Shown: in pieces, positions 11,791 through 23,986 of the stretch
How the letters are laid out: every line of letters starts with the position of its first letter
Position numbering within the stretch: position 1 is the stretch's first letter
DNA from: Cryptomeria japonica
Lineage: Eukaryota; Streptophyta; Pinopsida; Cupressales; Cupressaceae
NCBI RefSeq assembly: GCF_030272615.1
Contig: NC_081406.1
Location: 188,526,391-188,590,390 of the forward strand
Direction: 5' to 3'
Length of the DNA stretch: 64,000 bases
Position numbers and translations under genes: made by a program
Notes under the pieces: generated by a model
Databases searched by the model: none
Told to the model about the DNA's origin: nothing
Seen by the model: the letters and a program-made list of their open reading frames with translations, nothing else

Positions 11791-13583
11791 CCTTGTTTGG
11801 GGTTTTTGACCAGTTTTGTCACTTTGTCATGACTTTTATGATTTGATTTTTGAACCAGAGGCATTTTGTTAGTCTGCAAATGTTTTCCAGTATTGGCCTT
11901 GATCTGTTTTGATGCTTTTATGTATTTTTTTTAATGCCTTGGTAAGTGGATGTGCCTTACCTTTGAGTTTCTATGTAACTCCTCCATGTCAATGAGCCAT
12001 GATTGTGAGTGTTGTTCTATTATTGTTGATCCAAAAAGTGATTGTGCCTTGCTGTAGCTTTCATTTGATGTTTGAGATGGATTTTGATTGCCTTATTATG
12101 GCCTTGATGCATTATTTGGAAATGAGGCTCAATTTTGCTCACATGTTACTTTGAATCAAGTGGATGTCCATGTATGTTTATGACTACATGTTGATGATCA
12201 TGGTTTTTAGTTTTTAACTTTGATTTAGAGCCTCTCATTGTTTACTATTGTATGGGTCCATGTTAGGGGGAGTGGGCTTCCTTGTGATGATCAGGGTCAC
12301 GAGAGATAGGCTTGCATGAAGCTCCTAGTAAGGATGCATGAAGTCTAGATCGCTAGGGCACATTAGAAGTTTTCCTTATTATAAACAAGTGATAACGTTA
12401 ATAATAAATTAGATGGATTGGGTAATTAGGAATCACCTATTCAGGATAATTAATAGTTGAGCCCCAAGACTTGATCCTAGGGAGGATGTTTTAGGATAAG
12501 CTTGAGAAGGCCATTGCAGTGGCAAGTCAATCTCCCTTGATTCTCTCATAGGTTGAGATGGCTCCAAATGTCTATCGGGGTTATGACTTGAAGGGTTGTG
12601 TGTCTATATTTGTAGGATAGCATGTTATGACACTCCACTCCTGCATGTGTCCTTGCTTGTTGTACTTATGCCATGTCTATTGTTATGCCTCCAGGAGTTT
12701 CTATTTGTGGTTGTCATGTGATTGGTTGTTGTGTTTGTGTGGTTGTGATACTTGAGCTGTGAGTCTCTTGGTAGTAGGTGTCAGCTCAGGTCTAGAGTGT
12801 GTGTTGGGACCTTGTCATCTCCTAGCACGAGGGGTGGCTCATTTAGCTCCACATAGTTGGGTGGTTGGTGTCTTTCTACCATTGGGATGTTCTCATAGGA
12901 TTCTTATGTGTGGATGTGGATTCTTCTTCATTGCAGTTTATGGTTGAATAATATAACGAATGAATGTAGTTAATATCATGGGTTATGTAATGTAATCATA
13001 TTGGAGAATTTGTAGATGAGACTATGTAATTAGGAGAGCTATGGTCTTGTTGAAATGACCATGTAATTATATAGTAGATTATATTTAGGAAAAGGGCCTA
13101 TAATTTGTAAGATGGGTATTGAAATGTAATTATCTTTGAAATGAAATATAATTCATGATTAATAGATATGCTGTAGATTATCTTGTAATGGTTTGTAAAG
13201 GGATTCATGAGTTTTGGATATCAAGGTCATGTAATAGGAATTTATGTTCATGTTTATGATAGAATAGAATAGGAAATTTGATATGGTGATTAACATGATA
13301 AGGTAAATGTAAACATGTAGCTCAAATTTGGTAGATTTAAGTATTAGGACTCATAGTATGATGAAATCTTTAAATTCTGTAATGGATTGTAATAAATATG
13401 TTGAAATAAGATGATCATTGAGTATGACTGTATAAGCAAATATTGAAAGAATGTTCTCATTGAAAGGTTGATATTCTTGATAAATGGATACTTCAAGATT
13501 GAAAGAATGAATGGGTAGTTGGTAAGATGAATAGTTAACCTTAAGGAAATGATTTAGATTGTTTTAGTTAATGTGGAATGAGG

Positions 13584-14141
13584 TTACCACTCTAGTAGTA
13601 GAATAAGACATGGGGGCATCTCAAAGTAATTGAATATTGCTTAGTTAAAGGAAATAAGGTAATTGTATCTGTTGTATGCATTTATCATTACGCATATGTT
13701 ATGATTGTTAGATGAGCTTGTAGATTAAAAGTAGAAAAGAACCTGTGTAAATAGGATTATTATTGTGTAGGAATTCTAGTTGATAAATGATATTGAGTAT
13801 GTGTTAATGGCATTTATATTTATGGTTGTGTTAGAAAGAAACAAGGGACCGTGTATAGTTAACCTTTACCACTCTAATAGTAGAATAAGACATGGGGGCA
13901 TCTCAAAGTAATTGAATATTGCTTAGTTAAAGGAAATAAGGTAATTGTATCTATTGTATGTGTTTATCATTACGTGTATGTTATGATTGTTAGATGAGCT
14001 TGTAGATTAAAAGTAGAAAAGAATTTGTGTAAATAGGATTATTGTTGTGTAGGAATTGTAGTTGATAAATGATATTGAGTATGTGTTAATGGCATTTATA
14101 TTTATGGTTGTGTTAGAAAGAAACAAGGGACCGTGTATAGT
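13584..14141. repeat. Direct tandem duplication, 282-bp period, two copies
   Basis: Copy 1 (13584-13865) and copy 2 (13866-14141) both start TTACCACTCTA and run through ACATGGGGGCATCTC to GGGACCGTGTATAGT. They differ at only a handful of positions, mostly C/T or A/G. It is non-coding. Confidence 0.95.
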
Positions 14142-14784
14142 GTTTAAGAAGTTGTTTAATGAAGGAATTTATGATTATTGCATTAAGCACATAGGAATCA
14201 TGTAAAGGGAAATGATCATGCTAGAGTTATGAAATCATGAGTAGATATGGGAGTATTGGATAAGAAAGGAAAAAATTAATTCTATGCATTATTATTGTGG
14301 GAGAGTAGAGATCATGTTAATAGAAAATGCTTAAGGCACATTTGGATTTGGTGCACAAAATGAATTTAAGGAAAAGGGGTTGGTCTTGCATTGAAAAGAG
14401 TAGCATATCATAAATGAGTAAGTAGGTTGCATACCATGAAGGTTAGAGGTAATTGAGTTGCATGGGCATAGTTAATGAATAAGAAATACTAAGTATAATG
14501 CATATATGCATGAATAATTATTACAGATGTAAAGTGTCGTAATGGAATGGCTAGATTGTTATTGCTTATTAATGATTTGTTATGTTTAATTTCCCTTGTG
14601 TAATTGGTTTATGAGTGTATGTGATATGATTCATGTTCATAAATATTATGTGTTAATGGATGATTAATCTATATTGAATAGTTGTTTATATGTGTTGTAT
14701 TTGAAGTTACTTTAAACAAAAAAATATCTCCATTAGTATGTTAGTTTTCTTTATTTTCTATAGGGTATTTTGGTAGGCATTACA

Positions 14785-15298
14785 AATCTCCTCAAGCTCT
14801 CATTTGTCTTCTTCAATTTCCTTCCTCTCCTTCTCATGTCTGGACATCCACCTTGAAGAAATTTCTCCTGGATCATATCTACTTATCCTTTCCGAAAACA
14901 GTAGCTTTGAATGTAGAATCTACCTAAGGAAGAGAATCACCAAACTCACTCAAGTCAAAGGCTAAAAGCTTACCAATCAACATGTCCTTGGTTACATCAA
15001 TCACCATCTAGATCTCCTCAATAGCAATAACTTTGTGTTTGTAGGATGCGAGTAAGGATCTTAGCACTTTAGCAGCAATCTCTGATTCTTCCAACTTTCC
15101 ACCACACATATGATATTGCACACTAGTTCATTCACCTTCTGCATGAAAGAAGTGATGTTCTCATCTTCGCCCATCCTCAACATCTCATACTTTCCTTTTA
15201 GGCTCTGCAACTTAGCAATCTTCACATAACTGTCACCTTCATACAAAGTTTCTAACTTTTTCCAGATCTCATGAGTAGTCTGCAATTCCATAAGATTT
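14785..15298 (-). pseudogene. Copia gag, downstream part (CopB, interrupted by CopA)
   Basis: Read on the minus strand from 15298, it encodes LMELQTTHEIWKKLETLYEG, VKIAKLQSLKGKYEMLRM, FMQKVNEL. Then, after frame breaks, it gives a DVTKDMLIGKLLAFDLSEFG-like segment, typical of copia UBN2 gag. It joins in frame (SKMK-NLMEL) to the gag start at 34889-35122 once CopA and one 5-bp target copy are removed. The homology ends at 14785 where the candidate long LTR begins. Zinc knuckle and all pol domains are missing. Confidence 0.85.
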
Positions 15299-16927
15299 TG
15301 TTGGCATTGTGTTATCATTGATGTCAACCAATATGCAAGATGTTGTTAACCGTATTGGAGATTGTTGGTGGCATGCAAGCTATTGTTACCCGTATTGGAG
15401 ATTGTTGGTGGCATGCAAGATATTGTTACCATGATTGGAGATTGTTGGCATGTTGATGTCAACTGATAAGAAAGCAAAGAGATAAATTGAAGTACCCGGA
15501 TAAGAAGATGAAAAGATGTGAAGTGTTTGCCACTTTGGCAAAATGGTTGAGGACTGGCACCGGTAAATGATAACATGTCCTAATTCGCAGAATAGAGAAG
15601 TGCATGATATGAAGGTTAACCGGTTGGTGTATACCGATAGTATGTTTGTTCGGTGACCGAGTTTAAACCAACACAATCAAATAAGTTGGATGCTGACAGA
15701 GATGTCACGTGGACTCCAAGTGGCGAACAAGCGGTGGTAGGTGAATAGTGCATCAGTGAGGCAGTTGCCGACTAGGTTGGTATTAAATGAAGACTGTGGA
15801 AATCACATATCGATTGCAAAGGATTGCGGCTCAAAGCAGATCAAAAGGCGGAGATTTTATTTTTGGTATTATGATCGAAGAAGGATATCTTATCATCTTG
15901 TTGATATGGAGAAGAGAACAACTAGATCAATTATTGTGATCAACAAAATCAATGCCGATGAACAAGGTCCAGTTTGCTAAATATAGTAAACATTCATTGG
16001 AAGAATAAATAAGGATAGAGCTTTTGTTGATCTGTTGTAGGTTGTCGATTCAAGAAGATGAGATCCAATTCGATATGGATCATGGTCAATGAAGAAAACC
16101 CTAGGTGCGTAAAGTTTGAGTTTTTTTGTTTTGGCGGGAAAGCATGTGTATAAATATGCAGATCAAAGACTTAAGTATGATGTTGGATGAGTGATGAGAA
16201 AGTGTGATTCTGTCGGGTGAGAGTTGATCATTCTGAGTGTTGATATCAAAAATATTGAATTGACTGAGTGTTAGAAGAAGAATCGGTAAGAAGGTTTAAC
16301 CATCAAGGCTTAACGTAACCGGTAAACTATTACAAAGCATAACAGTCTATTAAACCAACAAAGATTGAACCGGTAAGATAGCAATAGAGAGTGATGTAGA
16401 GATGAGAAAGTGTGAGAGAAGATCTGACAAAGTAGAAGCTGAGTTGAAGAGGATTCAGACAGAGAGAATTGTGATCCGATAGAGAAGAAGAAGCGTGATA
16501 GAAAAGAGTTCAACTGACAGAGTGAATAGTTTGCAGAGGTTACAAAACTCATTTGTAACAAGGTGCTTATCATTGTATTGTTTTTTATCTCATTGTATGT
16601 CACTGAGTGGGTGCTTGGTGCAGGGGTTGGTGCTCCTTTGGGTAGGTGCCCATAAATTGCTAGGGGTTGGTGCTCCTTGGGTTGGTTCCCTAAACATTGT
16701 AAAATTGTTATTTCATTGTGAGGTTGGATTGGAGCAGTAGATCTCTAGTAGCATTTCTCACGGAGGTTTTTCCCACATTGGGTTTTCCTCGTATATCATG
16801 TATTATTTGATGTGCTTTTGTGTGTGATTTCCTGTTAGTGTTTTCATTATTCTATAGGTTCTACACAAGTTGAAATTGTTTATAATCACTGAGTCACCCC
16901 CCTCTTAGTGATATCTTGTGTTCTACA
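15299..16927 (+). mobile_element. CopA 5' LTR
   Basis: It begins TGTTGGCATTGTG and ends GTTCTACA just before a primer site. It carries the block ATTGATGTCAACC, a triple 40-bp tandem repeat (15333-15450), CCCACATTGGGTTTTCC near 16772, and CACCCCCCTCTTAGTGAT near 16893. Length 1629 bp. Confidence 0.9.
15333..15450 (+). repeat. 40-bp tandem repeat, three units in the 5' LTR
   Basis: Units start ATGCAAG at 15333, 15373 and 15413 and contain TATTGGAGATTGTTGG. The 3' LTR has only two units (19808 and 19848), so the array gained or lost a unit after insertion. Confidence 0.9.
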
Positions 16928-16928
16928 A

Positions 16929-16942
16929 TTGCTATCAGAGCC
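16929..16942 (+). promoter_or_regulatory. tRNA-iMet primer binding site (CopA)
   Basis: TTGCTATCAGAGCC follows the LTR end and matches TGGTATCAGAGCC except for one base near the start. Confidence 0.8.
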
Positions 16943-17002
16943 TTATGTTCCCTGTTTGTCAAAGATTTCTCTAGCTTGGGTAGATTTTGGTTTAATAACA
17001 CA

Positions 17003-19336
17003 ATGGCAAGGAATGAATCCTCCTCCTCCAAAGCTCCCATGTTTGATGGTACCAACTATGCCTTCTAGAGCAAAAGAATGGAAACTTATCTATCCTCCCT
17101 AGGTTTTGATGTTTGGGTGTCTGTGAAGAATGGGTATAATGTCCCTAATGCTCCTCCTAAAGATTTGAATGCTAAGAAGGAGTATGAAAACAATGCCAAG
17201 GCCAAGCATGATATTCTCAGTGGATTGTCTGATAATGAGTTTGTTAAGGTTATGCATCACTCTTCTGTCAAGGAAACTTGGGATAAGCTGAAGTTATTTT
17301 TTGAAGGAGATGGAAAGAACTATGTTGAATGAAGCAAACATACCAGATATGTACTAGAAGGAAGTAGTTCATACTACTATATATACATTGAACTGGGTTC
17401 AACTGAGAGAAAATAGCAGAATGACACCTTATGAATTATGGTATGAACGAAAGCCATTAGTTAAATATTTCAAAGTTTTTTGGAAGTAAATTCTTCATCA
17501 AGAGAGATGAAGATAGTTTAGGTGGTTTTGATTCTAGGAGTGATGAAGGTATTTTCTTGGGTTACTCTACTCACAGAAAATCCTACAAATGCTACAACAA
17601 AAGACTGAGAAGAGTCATTGAGAGTGTTCATGTAAGAGTAGATGAAGACTTGCACAAAGGAAGACAAACACAAGGTTACCAGTATGATGATCCTCGTGAT
17701 GAAGATGAAGTACAGTCTGAAAGTGAACATGAAGAGGCACCCAACAAGACCCCTAATAGATATGTGCAGAAAAATCACCTGGAAGAGCAGATTATAGGTA
17801 ATAAAAATGATGGTGTACAGATTAGAAGAAGGATTGCCTGAAACAATGAACAAGAGATTTTCTGCCTCATGACTGAAATGGAACCCAAAACATTTAATGA
17901 GGCCAACAAAAGTGAGAAATGGATGGATGCAATGGAAGAAGAGGTGCAACAAATTGAAAAGAACAAGACTTGGGAGTTAGTTCCTAGACCAGCAGATAAA
18001 AATGTCATTGGTACTAAATGGGTTTATCGGAACAAGATGAATGAAGAAGGTAAGATTTTCAGTCATAAAGCAAGGTTATTGTGCAAAGGGTATTCTCAAG
18101 TAGAAGGAATTGATTTTGAAGAAACATTTGCACCGATTGAAAGACTTGAGGCTATTAGAATGTTCTTAGCATTTTCTACCTACAAAGGATACAAGGTATA
18201 TCAAATGGACGTTAAATCTGCCTTCTTGAATGGTAATTTGGAAGAAGAAGAGTACATAGAACAACCAAAAGGTTTTTTGCTGCATAATGATGAAACTTTT
18301 GTGTGCTGGTTGAAGAAGGCATTGCAAGGTTTGAAGCAGGCTCCAAGAGCATGGTATTCAAGGTTAGATAAGTATCTTTGAGAGAAAGGTTTCAGAAAGG
18401 GAAATGCATATGGTAATTTATACATCAAAACAAATGGACACCACTTGGTTATTGTTGTTGTGTATGTGGATGATATAATTTTGGAGGCAACAAGGATACC
18501 TTGTGTAAAGAGTTTGTTGATCAGATGCAATCAAAGTTTGAGATGTCAATGCTTGGAGAACTGTCATATTTTCTTGGTTTGCATATTTCACTACAAGACA
18601 AAGGAATATTTATCTCTCAAATCAAGTATGCCAGAGATATGTTGAAGAAGTTTCAGATGGAGGATAACAAACTGGTTAGTACCCCCATGGTGACCGGATG
18701 CAAGTGAGCAAGGTTGATGAGTCACCGAAAGTGGATTAGACCCTGTATAGATCTATGATTGGTAGTCTGTTATATCTTACTACCTCAAGACCAGATATAG
18801 TGTAGGCAGTATGTATGGTGGCAAGATTTCAAGTTGCACCTAAACAGTCACATGTGAATGCAGTTAGAAGAATCTTTAGGTACATAGAAGGAACACTTAA
18901 TTATGGCTTATAGTATCCAAAGTAAGGAGATTTCACTTTACAAGCCTACACTGATGCGGATTGGGCAAGATGCATTGATGAATGGAAGATTGCTAAGGCA
19001 GAGTATATTGTTGTTGCTACATGTTGTTCTCAGGTGTTATGGATGAAGCAGACCCTCAAGGACATTCAAATAAAAATATTTGACCCTATTCCTATCTGGT
19101 GTGATAACTCAAGTGCAATCAACATTTCAAAGAATCTAGTTATGCACTCAAGGACAAAGCACATTGCCATCAAATACTATTTTCTCAAGGAGAAGGTTGT
19201 AGAGAAAGAAGTAAAGGTAGAATATGTCCCTACAAGTGAACAAGTTGTTGATATCTTCACAAAACTTCTACCGTTAAACACATTTGAGTATCTAAGACAC
19301 AAGTTAAGAGGTTTCCCACCAACTTTCTGCACTTAA
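17003..19336 (+). pseudogene. CopA gag-pol with internal deletion
   Basis: ATG 17003 opens gag (MFDGTNYAF, stop in place of Trp, METYLSSLGFDVW). Gag breaks off at FFEGDGKNYVE near 17325, and the sequence jumps into the integrase C-terminus (NEANIPDMY, YELWYERKP, FDSRSDEGIFLGYS). The rest of gag, protease and the integrase catalytic core are therefore deleted. RT (17869-18707) is nearly whole, with GTKWVYRNK, YKVYQMDVKSAFLNG, LKQAPRAWYSRL and an intact YVDD at about 18463. RNase H lacks its central part between DWARCIDE and KAEYIVVATCC, but keeps WCDNSSAINISKN and TKHIAIKYYFLKEK, ending at the stop at 19334. At least six stops or frameshifts are present. It could only ever have moved with proteins supplied from elsewhere. 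Confidence 0.9.
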
Positions 19337-19773
19337 ATATGTATGGAGATCTATGGTTTAGGGGGTGTTCACTGTTATACTTTTTTTTTTTTAACTCTTG
19401 GATCATATGTTGGACATAGGGGGAGATCAAGTGTTTGTGTTGCAATTCCAACAGGTTTGAGACTTTGGGAGGTTGTCTATTCAATTTGTTTATCTACCAA
19501 AATCGACGTCAGCTTGACCGGGAGAGTAACTTCATAGGGGGAGAACTTGGTCATCAATCCTCGTTTGTGAGTTTTATAGTTGTCTATTAAATTTGTCTAC
19601 CTACAAAAGTTGCAATTGGCCTGCCGGGAGAAAGAGTCCAGTGGTCTAACCTACCAGAAGTTGGTGTTTGAGCCCTTTGTCATTGTTGTCAAAGGGGGAG
19701 AAATAACACAGTTGGAGAAAGAGCTTGGATTGTGAAGAAAATGTGTGTTGACATCAATGCCAAAGGGAGAGAT
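19337..19773 (+). promoter_or_regulatory. CopA 3' non-coding region with repeated polypurine tracts
   Basis: Four purine runs lie between the RNase H end and the LTR: TAGGGGGAGATCAAG near 19418, TAGGGGGAGAACTTGG near 19536, CAAAGGGGGAGAAAT near 19691, and CAAAGGGAGAGAT abutting the LTR at 19761. The last is the expected plus-strand primer. Confidence 0.65.
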
Positions 19774-20831
19774 TGTTGGCATTGTGTTTTCATTGATGAT
19801 AACTGGTATGCAAGATGTTGTTACCGGTATTTGAGATTTTTGGCAGGATGCAAGTTATTGTTACCGACATTGGAGATTGTTGGCATGTTGATGTCAACTA
19901 GTAAGTATGTAAATTGGTAAGCAAGCAAAGAGAAAAATTGAAGGACCCAGATAAGAAGATGAAAGGATGTGAAGTGTTTGCCACTTTGGCAAAATGGTTG
20001 AAGACTATCACCGGTAAATGATAACATGTCCTAACTGACATAACATAGAAGTGCATGATATGAAGGTTAACGGTTGGTGTATACCGGTAGTATGTTTGGT
20101 CAATGATTGAGTTTGAACCAACACAATCAAATAAGTTGGATGCTAACAGAGATGTCACATGGATTCTAGGTGGCGAACAAGTAGTGGTAGGTGAATAGCG
20201 CATCGGCGAGGTAGTTGCCGACTAGGTCGGTATTAAATGAAGACTGCGGAAATCACAGATCGATTGTAAAGGATTGTGGCTCAAAGAAGATTGAAATGCA
20301 GAGATTTTATTTTTTGGTATTATGATTGAAGAAGGATATTTGATCATCTTGTTGATCTGGAGAAGCGAACAACTAGATCATTTATTGTGATCGACAAAAT
20401 CAAGGTCGATTAACAGGGTCTAGTTTTCTAAATATAGTAAATGTTCATCAGAAGAATAAATAAGGATAGAGCTTTTCATTGATCTGTTGCAGGTTGTTGA
20501 TTCAAGAAGATGAGATTCGATTTGATATGGATCGTGGTCAGTGAACAAAACCCTAGGCACGTAAAGTTTGAGTTTTTTGTTTTGGCGGGAAAGCATGCGT
20601 ATAAATATATAGATCAAAGACTTAAGCATGATGTTGGATGAGTGATGAGAAAGTGTGATTCTGCCAGGTGAGAGTTGACCAACTTGAGTGTTGATAGTAA
20701 AAATATTGAATTTACTGTGTTAGAAGAAGAACCAGTAAGAAGGGTTTAACAAGCAAGGCTTAAGGTAACCGGTAAATTGTTATAGAGCATAATAGTCTAT
20801 TAAACCAACAGAGACTGAACTAGTAAGATAG
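19774..20831 (+). mobile_element. CopA 3' LTR, left part
   Basis: It aligns with the 5' LTR from TGTTGGCATTGTG to GTAAGATAG, where a GATAG target copy (20827-20831) meets a TG start of another LTR. It resumes at 34297. Confidence 0.9.
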
Positions 20832-21459
20832 TGTGTGTGAAAAGTGGTAATCTGTAAGATGTAAGACACAAACACTTCAATAAATCATTGCATGCATGGT
20901 TAGATAGATATAATTAATGAATGTAAAAAAAACCATAACAAATCGACCTATTGCCTCCTAAAAGATGCGAGTATAGACTTGATCTCAGATTTGTCTAAGC
21001 AATACCAGTGACTAGACTAAACCAAGACGAAGGATTTAATCTATATGAGCACAAAATTAAGCTAAATAGATGCAAGATTAAGCTAGATGAATACAAGCAA
21101 TCATGATTAAACTAATATACAAAAAGGTAAGATACAATAATCTCAATGACTCTAGAGCAAAAACTGCATAATAACAATAAATCTTCAGGGTGTCTTGAAT
21201 GAGAGATGAAAGGCTGAATTTATAGAGAATCCAAAGAGAGACCAACGCTCAAGATCAATTAATGATGAGTGGTTGAGATTCCTCAAGAAAAAGCACAATC
21301 CAAGTGAATTGAAATAATTGGATGCTTTGATTCAGTTTCAAAGAAGATTAGATTCAGTTATTCTTGAGATAAATTTGAATTAAAGCTTGATTGAATGCAT
21401 TAAGATTATAAGTTTGAGTTTGCATTGGAGATAAAATTAGTTGATTCCATGCACTTGAG

Positions 21460-21508
21460 GGGTAAGTGCACAAAGATGGTGGTCAAAAAGGGGGGTATAA
21501 GTGGACAC
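21460..21508 (+). repeat. Left terminal inverted repeat
   Basis: 49 bp ending GTGGACAC. It contains the core GTGCACAAAGATGGTGGTCA, which is identical to the inverted right end. A short purine insertion (about 10 bp, GGGGGTATAA region) distinguishes it. Confidence 0.85.
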
Positions 21509-22330
21509 TTTTTTTCTGAAATCAGGTGAACCTGAACTTAGAGGCAAAATTTGAAAGTCATCCACTCAAGATATGAAGATAATCAAAGAACAAATATTGT
21601 AGTACTCGAATCTAGTTTCCAAACTATTAAACTTTTTCAAAATTGGATAAGATTAAGGGGGTCAAATCCTTCGCGCACGAAAAACTGACCTTGTTTTTTT
21701 TTTGAAAAATATAACATAGTGTCTGACGTGCGCATCAAAAAAGTCATAGTTAGATTTAGTATTTTGACAAATCCTTTGGTAGAAAGATAGTTAAGAGTGA
21801 GCACTAGAAGATGTGTATTTTTTTGTAATTTTTTGCTGAGTATTTTTTTTTAATGATTTTTCCAATTGAGCACATCCTAAAAATTCGGTACCTGTTTGTG
21901 CGCAAAGCATAAGTTGCACTAAACAAATCAAAAATACAATTTTTTTTTTTTAAATTGTAAATAATTAAGTGCACTACAATAATATATAATTTTTTAAAAA
22001 TTTGGATACGTATATCAAAATTTATTCAAAAAATGGTGAACCTATGTCTATGAGAACTATGGAGACACTAGTAAAAGAAATTCAATAATAATATGTTATT
22101 GTTGTTCAAATTGAAAAAAAATTATATGGTTAGAAATCTTAGAAGATGGGTGAAAATATGGTGGCAATTTTAGAAATACCCACTTTATTAAGTGTAAACC
22201 TGATGATGAAAAAGTCGATAAACCAAGTTGATAAAATAAAACACGTAAAAAATGAGAGAAATGGAGGGAAATTAAACTTCCAATCTGTAGCTTTGTCATC
22301 TAGGCCTATTTCCAAGCCTAAAAAGTCAAA
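21509..22330. other. Left subterminal region of the transposon, non-coding
   Basis: AT-rich with long T runs and isolated CG-rich words (TTCGCGCACG at 21670, GTGCGCATC at 21730, TGTGCGCAAAG at 21898) that may be decayed transposase-binding motifs. No gene seen. Confidence 0.4.
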
Positions 22331-22373
22331 AGCGCGTACATGTGTGTTTCCCATTAAATAGCATGTACGCGCT
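22331..22373. promoter_or_regulatory. Subterminal inverted motif pair
   Basis: AGCGCGTACATG (22331-22342) and CATGTACGCGCT (22362-22373) are perfect inverted copies with a 19-bp spacer. The same core recurs at 24231, 24301, 24321 and in the right-end cluster. Such repeats are typical transposase-binding sites near transposon ends; the role here is inferred. Confidence 0.6.
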
Positions 22374-22375
22374 AT

Positions 22376-22515
22376 TGTATATTATGATATTCTATGTATA
22401 ATATGTGTATATTCATATAATATATGTAATATATAATATGTGTATAATATGATATTGTATATATAATATGTTTATGTACATATAATATATTAAACATATA
22501 TATACACATGTAAGC
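22376..22515. repeat. TATAATATG-type AT microsatellite
   Basis: Degenerate ATATAATATGTGTATA repeats, non-coding. Confidence 0.85.
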
Positions 22516-22520
22516 ATATC

Positions 22521-22845
22521 GTCTCTCCCTCTCAAACGCATATCTCTCTCTCTCCTCTTCTCCCTTCCTCCATACCCCATCCCTCTTTCTCTTCTTCTCT
22601 CCCTCCATACCCCACTGCAATTATGTCTGCGCTTCTATAGAAGTAAGTGAATTTATTTCTTATCTGCAACTTCCTCTTTGATTTTTATCATGTATTCTCT
22701 CCCTCCCTCTACCTCTCCCTTCCCCCCATGTTCTCTCCCTCCCTCTCTCTCCCTCTCTCCCTCTCCCTCTCTCTCCCTCTCCCCTCTCCTCTCCCTCTCC
22801 TCTCCCTCTCTCTCCTTCTCCCCTCCCTCTCTCTCCCTCTCCCAC

Positions 22846-22913
<68 letters not shown>

Positions 22914-22977
22914 TCTCTACCTTCCCTCCCCCTCTTCTCTCCCTCTCTCCCTCCCTCTACCTCTCCCTTCCCCCCAT

Positions 22978-23057
<80 letters not shown>

Positions 23058-23167
23058 TCCCTCTCCCCTCTCCTCTCCCCTCTCCTCCACTCTCCCCTCT
23101 CCTCTCCCTCTCTCTCCCTCTCCCCTCTCCTCTCCCTCCTCCCTTCATCTCTCTCTCTCCCTCTCCC

Positions 23168-23212
<45 letters not shown>

Positions 23213-23307
23213 CTTCCCTCCCCCCCTCTCTTTCTCTCTCTCCCTCTCCCTCCTTTCCTCTCTCTCTCTCTCTATGTCTCTCTCCCTCTCCCTCCTTCCC
23301 CTCTCTC

Positions 23308-23338
<31 letters not shown>

Positions 23339-23407
23339 CCCCCCTCTCCCACCCCCCTCTTCCTCTCCCTCCTCCTCTCCCTCCACCTCCCTCCTCCTCT
23401 CCCTCTC

Positions 23408-23467
<60 letters not shown>

Positions 23468-23573
23468 ACCATCTACCTCTCTCTCCTTCTCTCTTTGTCT
23501 CTGTCTCTCTCCCTCTCCCTCCTTCCCTCTCTCTGTCTATGTCTTTGTCTCTGTCTCTGTCTCTCTCCCTCTC

Positions 23574-23610
<37 letters not shown>

Positions 23611-23665
23611 GTCTATCTCTCTCTGTCTCTCTCTGTCTCTCTGTCTCTCTCCCTCCTCTCCCTCC

Positions 23666-23734
<69 letters not shown>

Positions 23735-23937
23735 CCCTCTTCTCTCCCTCTCTCCCTCTATCCCTCTCTCCCTCCCTCTACCTCTCCCTCTCTCCCTCTA
23801 TCCCTCTCTCCCTCCCTCTACCTCTCCCTTCCCCCCATGTTCTCTCCCTCTCTCTCCCTCTCCCCTCTCCTCTCCCTCTCTCCCTCTCTTTCCCTCTCCC
23901 ACCCCTCCTCTCTCTCTCCCTCTCCCCTCTCCTCTCC

Positions 23938-23986
<49 letters not shown>

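Larger units (their letters stand above)
9586..14784 (+). mobile_element. Candidate very long (about 5.2 kb) Gypsy-type LTR
   Basis: The start TGTAGTCCCCCACCCTGAC follows a purine run, and the stretch ends GGTAGGCATTACA exactly where a minus-strand copia gag begins. In between there is no polyprotein. There is promoter-like text near 10670-10715 (GGTTAGGGTTTTGG, CTTTTTATACTTGAG), AAATGCG-type interspersed repeats at 11560-11790, A/G-rich DNA and a 282-bp duplication. TG...CA ends fit an LTR, but I find no second copy and no target duplication, so the single-LTR reading is only a hypothesis. Several independent pieces are possible. Confidence 0.35.

Noticed and set aside
21428-21454. 27-bp target-site duplication of the DNA transposon
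   Set aside because: A tandem repeat in the host LTR plus a 4-bp TGAG duplication explains both copies more simply; kept as a finding for checking.
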